Shown here: one piece after another, positions 43,052 to 50,144 of the stretch
Numbering within the stretch: position 1 is the stretch's first letter
Layout: every line of letters begins with the position of its first letter
NCBI GenBank assembly: GCA_964484265.1
Contig: CAZAFH010000003.1
Span: 1 to 64,000 of the forward strand
Length of the DNA stretch: 64,000 nucleotides
From: SIAQ01 sp964484265
GTDB taxonomy: Bacteria > Planctomycetota > Planctomycetia > Gemmatales > Gemmataceae
Direction: 5' to 3'
Notes under the pieces: generated by a model
Seen by the model: only the letters and a program-made list of their open reading frames with translations
Database searches by the model: none
What the model was told of the DNA's origin: nothing
Translations under genes and position numbers: made by a program

Positions 43052-43429
43052 TCAGGGAGTCGATTTTTTTGCGTTTTGCAATGCAAGCGCCCAGGCAAGC
43101 GCGACATCGACTTCGTCCATCAACGAACTCGGGAGGACTCCGAGTTTGCGAAGAACCAAGCTCTTGTCGATTGTAACGATGTTGACGCAATTCGCGCAGG
43201 ATTCAAATTGCAATCCCGTGCGCTTCCCAGCTGCATCGGAAACACGAATCAGCACTTGAGTTGGCTCAACGGCACGTTGCACGTTGCCCGTAATCTGAAC
43301 AATAATCGTATTCGGCAATCGAGCATTATCGGTGTCATTTTGTACGACCAGTGCTGGACGTACCTTGCTTCCAGAACCAGCCGGAAACGGAAAATCGACA
43401 AGTACGACGTCGGCACGCTTGACATTCAT
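43052..43429 (-). CDS. mazF: MazF/PemK-family toxin
   Basis: 125 residues. MazF-type start VKRADVVLVDFPFPAGSGSKVRPALVVQNDTDNARLPNTIIVQITG: the RPALVVQND stretch is diagnostic. Later TQVLIRVSDAAGKRTGLQFESCANCVNIVTIDKS holds the second conserved strand. Presumed sequence-specific mRNA endonuclease. The ATG at 43429 overlaps the antitoxin stop by 4 bases. The C-terminus (WALALQNAKKSTP) is normal. Lower GC than the surrounding genes. Confidence 0.9.
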   Translation of the reverse strand: MNVKRADVVLVDFPFPAGSGSKVRPALVVQNDTDNARLPNTIIVQITGNVQRAVEPTQVLIRVSDAAGKRTGLQFESCANCVNIVTIDKSLVLRKLGVLPSSLMDEVDVALAWALALQNAKKSTP

Positions 43430-43683
43430 TCATTTCTCCGTGGATCTAATGCGTCATAGACATCCATGCGCGGATCGTTCCAGCCATCGCGAGCGAGAAC
43501 AGGGAACGCTGCCAAATAACTCGCGGCCGGCCAATCTCCATCGGACATCGCCGACTTTACTCGATCGTATTCTACGGCGAGCATGATTACATATTCACGC
43601 TTCGTTGCTGGATCGATGAGCCGAACCGGTTCGGAACCGGCTTCCACAATTGCGTGATGTAATTCCTCATTTAACTCGATCAT
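43426..43683 (-). CDS. Putative antitoxin, not MazE-like
   Basis: 85 residues with AGAGGAAACGATC before the ATG. The sequence (IELNEELHHAIVEAGSEPVRLIDPATKREYVIMLAVEYDRV) resembles antitoxins seen beside some PemK/MazF toxins (small proteins starting with an EINEEL-type helix and an RLIDP strand), not the SpoVT/AbrB fold of MazE. No DNA-binding helix-turn-helix or RHH is evident. The 4-base overlap with the toxin gene and order antitoxin-then-toxin support its role by context. Confidence 0.72.
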   Translation of the reverse strand: MIELNEELHHAIVEAGSEPVRLIDPATKREYVIMLAVEYDRVKSAMSDGDWPAASYLAAFPVLARDGWNDPRMDVYDALDPRRNE

Positions 43684-43793
43684 GATCGTTTCCTCTTTGT
43701 TACCTCGAACTGTTTGGTATTATACTTCCTCCTGCGATGCTGCGAAAATAGAACTTGCGGCAACAGCACGCGGGCGTACGCTAACTCTCGCTG

Positions 43794-44546
43794 TCACTCC
43801 TCCTTGCCGTGTAAACTAGCCGCATGCCAGCGGATTTGGCGGGCCAGGCCGTGCAGGATACGGACCTCCATTTCCGATGGCTCCGCTCTGCCCAGGAGGT
43901 GGCGGATGGCGTGCATCAGCGGGTCGGCTTTTTCGCCGTAGAGGAAATGAATCTCTTCCAGCGCGGTCTGCAGGTGGCGATACATCGGTTCGAGCGTCTC
44001 GACCGCGGCACGGCGATAATCGTCAGGCCGTTCGCGATCCGCCCCAGCTAGCCAGCATTTGCGTAGCTCGTACAGGCAGATCGCGACCGATTGCGCGAGG
44101 TTCAGCGCGGGATAGGTCTCATCCGTCGGGATTTGGATGAGGTACTGGCAGCGTGCGACGATCTCGTTGCTCAGTCCCGTCGGTTCCGGGCCGAACACGA
44201 TCGCCACAGGTTGATCGCGGCGAAGCGCCTCGGCGACGTGTGGAAGGATGGCTTCGGGCGGCGCGACGGCTTGTCTACGAAACAAACCGCCCGCCTTGGC
44301 CGACGTACCAACGACAAGCACGCAGTCGGCGATGGCGTCATCGAGCATGGGCACGATGCGGGCGGCGTCGAGGATTGCCTCGCCGTGCGTCGCCATCTGG
44401 CGGGCGTTGGCATCATGACGGCTGGCGATCGGCGAAACAAGCACGAGATCGGACAGGCCGAAGTTGCGCATGCAGCGAGCGGCGGCGCCGAGATTGCCGG
44501 CGGTGTGCGTCTCGACCAGCACAATGCGGGCGTGTTGCAGGGGCAT
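43794..44546 (-). CDS. TrmH/TrmJ-type SPOUT RNA 2'-O-methyltransferase
   Basis: 250 residues. SPOUT motifs: IVLVETHTAGNLGAAARCMRNFG (motif 1), VAIVFGPEPTGLSNEIV (motif 2) and YPALNLAQSVAICLYELRK (motif 3, the trefoil knot SAM site). The start with HTAGNLGAAARCMRNFGL is closest to TrmJ, which methylates position 32 of tRNAs, but the C-terminal region is shorter and the tRNA target is not certain. Cytoplasmic. The LhgO gene lies upstream on the same strand with a 60-base gap that contains a family B half-repeat. Confidence 0.9.
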   Translation of the reverse strand: MPLQHARIVLVETHTAGNLGAAARCMRNFGLSDLVLVSPIASRHDANARQMATHGEAILDAARIVPMLDDAIADCVLVVGTSAKAGGLFRRQAVAPPEAILPHVAEALRRDQPVAIVFGPEPTGLSNEIVARCQYLIQIPTDETYPALNLAQSVAICLYELRKCWLAGADRERPDDYRRAAVETLEPMYRHLQTALEEIHFLYGEKADPLMHAIRHLLGRAEPSEMEVRILHGLARQIRWHAASLHGKEE

Positions 44547-44585
44547 GGCCGTGACCCATGGATTGGTTGGCGAGGCGCCAGGTCC

Positions 44586-44611
44586 GCGCTCGCCGAAGGC
44601 GAGCGGCTAAA
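44586..44611. repeat. Palindromic repeat, family B (single arm)
   Basis: CGCTCGCCGAAGGCGAGCGG followed by CTAAA. It matches the right arm of the copy at 40478-40502. It overlaps the last bases of lhgO: the TTTAG of the element supplies the stop codon (44607-44609, minus strand). Confidence 0.65.
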
Positions 44612-45815
44612 CGCTGGCGAGGTTCCATTGCTTGCCGGCCATCTCACTGATGGTTTGGCCGATGCTGAGCGACGCCGTCGCCGCCGGGGATGGCGCGTTG
44701 AGGACGTGGATCATGCGTTCGGCTTGGACGAAGCGGAAGTCATCGACGAGAGCGCCGCTGGGTTCCAGCGCCTGGGCACGCACGCCGGTGGTGAAGGGGT
44801 GGATATCCGTGATCTTCAGCTCGGGGATCATTCGTCTGAGCGAGTTGTAGAATACGCGTTTGCTGAAAGATCGAATCATCTCGCTCATGCCCGTGCGCCA
44901 GTATTTCCACGCCATGCGCCAAAAGCCGCCGTAGCACATCCATTCCCACATATCACGCGGCGATACCTGCCAGCGGCTATAGCCCTCTCGGCGAAACGCC
45001 AGCACGGCGTTCGGTCCGGCGTCCACCTCGCCATGCACCGTGCGCGTGAAGTGAACGCCAAGAAACGGAAAACGCGGATCGGGCACAGGGTAGATCAGGT
45101 TGCGCACCAGCGAGCGGCGATCGGGGTTGAGCGCGTAATATTCGCCGCGAAACGGCACGACCATGATGCCCGGATCGAGCCCGCACATGCGAGCGACACG
45201 GTCGCATTGCAGGCCGCCACAGTTGATCAGCTGCTTCGACGCAAACTCACCCGATGCCGTCTGCAGCGTGATCGCATCGGGCTTGACGGCAACGCCGACG
45301 ACGCGCGACGCCGTGCGGACCTTGCCTCCCGCTAGCGTGATAAGCTCGGCATACTTTCGCGCGACGCCCTTGTAATCGACGATGCCGGTCTCGGGAATAT
45401 GCAGCCCCGCGATACCGGCAACGTGAGGCTCGTACTCGCGAATCTCTGGTCCCGTCAGCTTGCGTATGCCGGTGAGCCCGTTGGCGATGCCGCGACGATG
45501 CAGTTCCTCCAGGCGAGGCAACTCGCTTTCCTCGACGGCGACTACGACCTTGCCGCAACGCTCGTGCAACACGCCATGCTCGGCACAGAAGCGATACATC
45601 GCCTCGCGGCCGACGGCGCAGTTGCGAGCCTTTTCAGATCCAGGCTTGTAATAAAGGCCGGAGTGGATGACGCCGCTATTATGCCCAGTCTGGTGCTGCG
45701 CGACTTCAGTTTCGGCTTCGAGGACGGTGAGCGAGAGCCTATAATTGCGGATCAGATGCAAGCCCGTCGCCAGGCCGACAATTCCGCCGCCGATGATGGT
45801 GACATCCGTGGACAT
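44607..45815 (-). CDS. lhgO: L-2-hydroxyglutarate oxidase
   Basis: 402 residues. FAD-binding GxGxxG: VTIIGGGIVGLATGLHL (5-21). Family signature regions: TGHNSGVIHSGLYYKPGSEKARNCAVG, LTGPEIREYEPHVAGIAGLHIPETGIVDYKGVARKYAEL, LINCGGLQCDRVARMCGLDPG, VPFRGEYYALNPDR and FPFLGVHFTRTVHGEVDAGPNAVLA. These fit LhgO rather than DadA or glycerol-3-phosphate dehydrogenase. It oxidises L-2-hydroxyglutarate to 2-oxoglutarate, giving electrons to the membrane quinone pool. The stop is provided by a family B repeat. Confidence 0.93.
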   Translation of the reverse strand: MSTDVTIIGGGIVGLATGLHLIRNYRLSLTVLEAETEVAQHQTGHNSGVIHSGLYYKPGSEKARNCAVGREAMYRFCAEHGVLHERCGKVVVAVEESELPRLEELHRRGIANGLTGIRKLTGPEIREYEPHVAGIAGLHIPETGIVDYKGVARKYAELITLAGGKVRTASRVVGVAVKPDAITLQTASGEFASKQLINCGGLQCDRVARMCGLDPGIMVVPFRGEYYALNPDRRSLVRNLIYPVPDPRFPFLGVHFTRTVHGEVDAGPNAVLAFRREGYSRWQVSPRDMWEWMCYGGFWRMAWKYWRTGMSEMIRSFSKRVFYNSLRRMIPELKITDIHPFTTGVRAQALEPSGALVDDFRFVQAERMIHVLNAPSPAATASLSIGQTISEMAGKQWNLASV

Positions 45816-45824
45816 TCAGGAACC

Positions 45825-45992
45825 TCGAAGCTGTCAACTATCGGATAATTTGAGCTGTCAGCTATCAGCTTTCAGCCAAACAATTCAGGAACTACTCGGG
45901 ATTGCTACAACGTTGAAACACTTGATGAAACCAATACCATGGCATGTCGTACACGGGATTGGCTGAAAGCTAATAGCTAATAGCTGACAGCT
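45825..45992. repeat. AGCTATCAGCT-type dispersed repeat, inverted pair
   Basis: GAGCTGTCAGCTATCAGCTT (45852-45871, continuing TCAGCCAA) is matched in reverse by TTGGCTGAAAGCTAATAGCT (from 45959, continuing to 45992). A further partial unit GAAGCTGTCAACTATCG lies at about 45829. The arms are 28-34 bases with one extra 6-base AGCTAA step in the right arm. Same element type is widely seen in bacterial spacers. It fills the gap between lhgO and the TPR gene. Confidence 0.7.
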
Positions 45993-45998
45993 TTTTGT

Positions 45999-46838
45999 TC
46001 ATCTCTTCTTTGCCAGCAGATCGCGGTGAACTCGTGCCACGTCCCACATGTAGTGGCCGATGCGATGGTCGTTGGCGGCTTTGTTCAGGTGTACGAGGGC
46101 TTGCTTGGTGTCGCCGAGGAGATCGTAGTAGATGCCCACGTAGAGGTGGGCGTAGAAAAGCTGTCGGCTCAAACGAACCGGATCGGGGTCGCCCTTCCGT
46201 GCAGCGGCGAGGACGTCGGCGGGCTTCAGAGTGCCGATGTAGAGGTCGTACACCTGGCGCATCGGCACTCGGCGATCGTCGCCGATCTTGAGCATCGCTT
46301 TCTGGGCTTTGGAGATGCCCACCATCTTTGCCATGCACATGAAACGCCAGACCGCGTTTTCGACGTCGTTGCTATCGAAATCCTGGTAGCCCTCGAACTG
46401 CTTCTTCCCCTCGTCGTATTTCGCGGCATAGTAATAGGAGATCCCGCGCTGCCAGTGACTGATTTTCGCTTCGGGTTTGAGAGCGATGTATTGATCGAAG
46501 TCGGCAATGGATTCCGCGATTCGGCCCGCCTGAAAGTTGGCGCTGCCGCGTTCCTGCCAAACATTGGCGAGCGATTTGTCGATGGCGAGGATGCGCGAAT
46601 AATCGGCCACGGCGTCGGCGTGTTTGTCGAGGCGAAGGCTAATGGTGGCTCGCAGCGACAGCGCGGCGATGTTTTTCGGATCGTCAGCGATGGCCTTCGA
46701 GACGAGCTTCAGGGCGTCCGTCGCCTTATCCTTGGCGAGCGCCTCTCGTGCCGACTTCACAAGGTCGGCGGGCGTTTGGGCAGCGGCAAAACTGTAACAG
46801 AAAGCGACGGCGATTCCTGCAAGAAACCAACGATTCAT
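45999..46838 (-). CDS. Secreted TPR protein
   Basis: 279 residues. Signal peptide MNRWFLAGIAVAFCYSFAAA-QT. TPR-type helices follow: ADLVKSAREALAKDKATDALKLVSKAIADDPKNIAAL, LDKHADAVADYSRILAIDKSLANVWQERGSANFQAGRIAESIADFDQYIALKP (about 24-135), in which the -ADP-, -AID- and -ALKP- ends are visible. The C-terminal part has two further TPR-like pairs (YVGIYYDLLGDTKQALVHLNKAA). Periplasmic protein-protein interaction role. GAGGTGGATCG precedes the ATG. Confidence 0.85.
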   Translation of the reverse strand: MNRWFLAGIAVAFCYSFAAAQTPADLVKSAREALAKDKATDALKLVSKAIADDPKNIAALSLRATISLRLDKHADAVADYSRILAIDKSLANVWQERGSANFQAGRIAESIADFDQYIALKPEAKISHWQRGISYYYAAKYDEGKKQFEGYQDFDSNDVENAVWRFMCMAKMVGISKAQKAMLKIGDDRRVPMRQVYDLYIGTLKPADVLAAARKGDPDPVRLSRQLFYAHLYVGIYYDLLGDTKQALVHLNKAANDHRIGHYMWDVARVHRDLLAKKR

Positions 46839-46902
46839 CGATCCACCTCGCGCGAATTCGGGGATACGTTTTCCACCATTTATATCAACCGATCGGAAAA
46901 AA

Positions 46903-46962
46903 GCTCACGTAAAGGCGCTTCGTTTGAGTTCTCTCTTCGCGCCTTTGCGCCTTTGCGTGAGC
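46903..46962. repeat. Inverted repeat GCTCACGTAAAGGCGC / GCGCCTTTGCGTGAGC
   Basis: Arms at 46903-46918 and 46947-46962 with one mismatch, a 28-base loop and a tandem GCGCCTTTGCGCCTTTGCG at the right. This is a known type of dispersed bacterial intergenic repeat. It sits between the TPR start and the stop of the next minus-strand gene, where it might end or attenuate transcription; A-rich bases at 46896-46902 become a T-run on the minus strand, so it may serve as a terminator of the 46968-49835 gene. Confidence 0.65.
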
Positions 46963-46967
46963 TCCTG

Positions 46968-49835
46968 TCATTTGGTCGGCGATGTGAATCGCCGTTGGGC
47001 GTCGCGCAGTTCCGGCGGCGGGGCGGCGAGCGTCGGATCCAGCGGTGCTCCGTCGCCGGTCAACGTCGGCGCGACAGCGCCGCCGGGAAGGGTCGCTGTA
47101 CTACCACGCAGATCTTTGGTGAGAGCATCGCGCAGCAGCTTGGCATTGAGTTTTTGGACGAGCGCGTCGTAAGCGGACGCGGTCTTTAGATAGCGCTGCC
47201 AGTCGGTCTCAGAAAGCCCAGCGTTTTGTCGTTTGCCTGGCGTCAGGCGTTTGCGCCAGTCGTCGAGTTGAAGTTGGCCGATCCGGCGGGCGAATTCGCG
47301 ATTGGCGGCTTTGACCTGGATGTCGTCGCGGATGCCGTCGGACCGGGAACTGGACCCGAATGGGTTCGGCATCTTCTTGTCTACTATGCCTGATTTCGGA
47401 TCGCGTCCGTTGGCTTTGAGCGCATCGTGAATGAGCTTGCGCACCGGCGGTTGGTCGGTGTCGCGTGCTGCCTTGGCGAGCGCCTGGCCCGCTTCATTCC
47501 CGGCGCCGGCAGGATCGGGAAGCTGTTCGATCCATTTGGCGATATCGTTGAGCGTCGGGCCTTCTTTCTTCGCCGAACCGTCGCCCTGGCGCGCGGCGCC
47601 TGGCGGAGGATTGCCAGGCGCTGGCTGCCCCTTCGGACTGCCGGCGTCAGGCGGCATGCCGCCTTTGGCTTGAAGTTCGGGCGGCGCTGCGTTCGCGGTC
47701 TGTTTGTCTTTGTTCGGGATCGGCGGGCCTTGCTGCTCGATACCTTTCGCTTGGCCAGTGGTGTCGCCGGTCGGCGGCTTGGCCCCGGCATCGCGGGCGG
47801 CGGCGAACGCCATGCCCTTGCCTTCGTCCTTGTTCGCGCCGGGATCGGCCGGCGAATCCTTCGCGTCGCCCTTGGATTGCGGCGCCGGAGCGTCGGCGGA
47901 TTGCGACGTTCCCGGCTTCGCCTGGGCGTTCTCGGGTTGCGAACTCTTTGCAGAGCCTCGGTCGGACGTATCCTTCAGCGCCTGCTTGATTTTTTCCTCG
48001 GTCTCACTCTTTTCCTTTTCCAGTGCGTGTTTTTCCTCTTGCAATGATTTCGCTCCCGACCCACCGCCATCGCTTTTTTGTTGCTTCTGCTTCTCATCGC
48101 GGGCGTGCTGATCGTCTTGTTGCTTCTCGTGTTTTTTTCTTTGGTCTTCCGCCTCTTGTCGTTTGGCAGCGTGGGCCGTTGAATCCTTAGCGGACGAAGT
48201 AAGTGAAATCCTGTAGACCGCGCTTTTGCCGACATTACCCCCGGCATTTGGGAAGTCGGCATTATCCACGGCTTCGAGCCAATATTCCAGGACGGTGCCG
48301 GCCGAATACTCGATGCGCGTGCCTTTATCATTTCGCAAATCGTCCAGAGCCAGGTAGTCACGATAACTGACTCGGCCTGGATAGGAGCCGTCGGCAAAGC
48401 GAAATGATTTTTCCGGGCGATACCGCTTCGGCGCCAGCGGAGTCTTGTCCGGTCCTGTAACTGCGCGAACATGTAGGCCCAACGCCTTGATGCCATGGTC
48501 ATCGCTTGCGGCGCCGACGAGTTCGAGAATTCCGTTTGCGGGCAACGACACGTCTTTTCCGGGGATCGTCAGCACGACGCGAGGCGAAGCATCGGCATGG
48601 ACATCGACCTCGTATTCATCGCGATCGGAGTTCGAGTCGCCGTCGGTGGTTCGGAAGGTGATACGAAGTTTTCCCGAGCGATCGAGCGTCCATTTCGTCT
48701 GAAATGTCTTACCGTCGGCGGAGATTCGCGTGGGCAGATTTAGCGGCGTCTTGTCCTCGATCAGCACGATGTCGGCGGATTTTACGGCGCGACTCGTTTC
48801 GCAGATTAGTTCAACGCCCGTGCCCTGAAGACCGCGCACGGCAAGTGTGGGTTCCGACTCATTCGGATATTCGATTGTTGTCGGTTTCGCCAGCCTATAC
48901 TTTCGAGGTTCGTAGGCGACGGTGAACTTCGTGACGAATGCCTTCGCGCGAACACGAATGCGATATTCGGGCGTCGTCGCATCACCCGCAGTGATGGTAT
49001 AAGTGAATCCGCCACGCACCTTCTCCGCGGGAAACGCGAGAGACCACGTTCCATCACCGGTCGCTTGCATCGGCAACGCAGTCGGGTCGTCCGAAGGATC
49101 GTATCGATAATACAACCGTGGCGCTCGGTTGCCGCGTTCGCCCGGCACCCGTCCTTCGATTTTGACGGCGAATGCAATCGCCTGGCCCGACCGGACCTCG
49201 GCATCGCCCGCCGCCGGTTCCAGAATCTTGATGCGAGTGCGAGGCTCCGCCTCGGGCGCGACGAACGGCACGAATGCACGCCCCATCGTCGGCGCGAAAG
49301 CGTGCGCGTTCAATGCGAGAATCACCACAAGGCCGATCGTCGGCAGCAATAAGAGTGCGGCGAGGATTTTGTTTCGCGGCGAGCGCGTCATGGCGGGTAT
49401 ATCGGCGTCGGCCCATTGCTCGACGGCGCGCGTACTGAGATGCTTCTGAAACGCCGACGGAATGTCATCGTCGTGCAAGTCGAGCCAGTTGATCAGCCCA
49501 TTCTTGGAATCAGGCAGGCAGAGTTCCAGCTTCTGTGCGATAAAGTACGGATTGATCTGCCGAAACGCACAGCGCAGCGTCATGGCGAAAAGGATCGCCG
49601 AAATAGCCACAAAGACCGCGAATCCCACCCAACGCGTGACGGCGACCCATTCCGCCCTGGAGGCGCCGACAACCTCTTCGAAGATAGCGCAGGCGAAAGC
49701 ATAACTCACGACAAACAAAACCAGGCCAAGCAACCGAGTGAGAACGTCCGCCCGACGCAAGCGCGCAGCAACCTCGGCAAACTTGCGTTGCAAATTCGGC
49801 GCAGACTTGGCTCGCGTTGTCGTGGTGGTTTCCAT
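46968..49835 (-). CDS. Large membrane protein with coiled-coil and Pro/Lys-rich tail, DUF4175-like
   Basis: 955 residues. N-terminal transmembrane pair at about 33-58 and 67-90 (TRLLGLVLFVVSYAFACAIF, VGFAVFVAISAILFAMTL) and a third at about 155-175 (ILAALLLLPTIGLVVILALNA). Then roughly 180-560 of Ig-like beta segments (AAGDAEVRSGQAIAFAVKIEG, RKYRLAKPTTIEYPNESEP). From about 565 a highly charged coiled coil (EDQRKKHEKQQDDQHARDE), then a Pro/Gly/Asp-rich region, and a folded helical end (RIGQLQLDDWRKRLTPGKR). The overall design resembles DUF4175-type proteins; I am not certain of the family. Function unknown. It is preceded by a 309-base gap. Confidence 0.7.
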   Translation of the reverse strand: METTTTTRAKSAPNLQRKFAEVAARLRRADVLTRLLGLVLFVVSYAFACAIFEEVVGASRAEWVAVTRWVGFAVFVAISAILFAMTLRCAFRQINPYFIAQKLELCLPDSKNGLINWLDLHDDDIPSAFQKHLSTRAVEQWADADIPAMTRSPRNKILAALLLLPTIGLVVILALNAHAFAPTMGRAFVPFVAPEAEPRTRIKILEPAAGDAEVRSGQAIAFAVKIEGRVPGERGNRAPRLYYRYDPSDDPTALPMQATGDGTWSLAFPAEKVRGGFTYTITAGDATTPEYRIRVRAKAFVTKFTVAYEPRKYRLAKPTTIEYPNESEPTLAVRGLQGTGVELICETSRAVKSADIVLIEDKTPLNLPTRISADGKTFQTKWTLDRSGKLRITFRTTDGDSNSDRDEYEVDVHADASPRVVLTIPGKDVSLPANGILELVGAASDDHGIKALGLHVRAVTGPDKTPLAPKRYRPEKSFRFADGSYPGRVSYRDYLALDDLRNDKGTRIEYSAGTVLEYWLEAVDNADFPNAGGNVGKSAVYRISLTSSAKDSTAHAAKRQEAEDQRKKHEKQQDDQHARDEKQKQQKSDGGGSGAKSLQEEKHALEKEKSETEEKIKQALKDTSDRGSAKSSQPENAQAKPGTSQSADAPAPQSKGDAKDSPADPGANKDEGKGMAFAAARDAGAKPPTGDTTGQAKGIEQQGPPIPNKDKQTANAAPPELQAKGGMPPDAGSPKGQPAPGNPPPGAARQGDGSAKKEGPTLNDIAKWIEQLPDPAGAGNEAGQALAKAARDTDQPPVRKLIHDALKANGRDPKSGIVDKKMPNPFGSSSRSDGIRDDIQVKAANREFARRIGQLQLDDWRKRLTPGKRQNAGLSETDWQRYLKTASAYDALVQKLNAKLLRDALTKDLRGSTATLPGGAVAPTLTGDGAPLDPTLAAPPPELRDAQRRFTSPTK

Positions 49836-50144
49836 GGCGTACTTTTCTCACCGTGCTTTCGCACAAAGGAAATTATACCACGAATACCCTGACGATTGGT
49901 AGCTTCGAAACGGAGACGTTCTTCCGAATCTCTTCGACGGGAGATTCCTTTTGATTTGATCGCTTGACAGGCTGGCCCGTCTCACGACAAAAGGGGTCGC
50001 GGCCAGCTCCGCGCGACACGTATCGCCGGAACTGTTACCCCCCAACAACCGCGACCCCAGGACGCAAGTGGCCTGGTAAAAAAGTTATAACAGCGAGCGA
50101 CTGCGGAAACCAAACAAAATCGGCAAAAATTTTGAAAAAGCTGC
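49836..50144. other. 309-base intergenic region with a 10-base inverted repeat
   Basis: No gene seen. GGGGTCGCGG (49993-50002) and CCGCGACCCC (50049-50058) form a perfect inverted pair with 46 bases between. The region must carry the 3' end of the DUF11 gene and the promoter of the 46968-49835 gene. Confidence 0.5.

Noticed and set aside
43426..43683. MazE antitoxin
   Set aside because: No AbrB/SpoVT-like motif is seen; only context supports antitoxin function.
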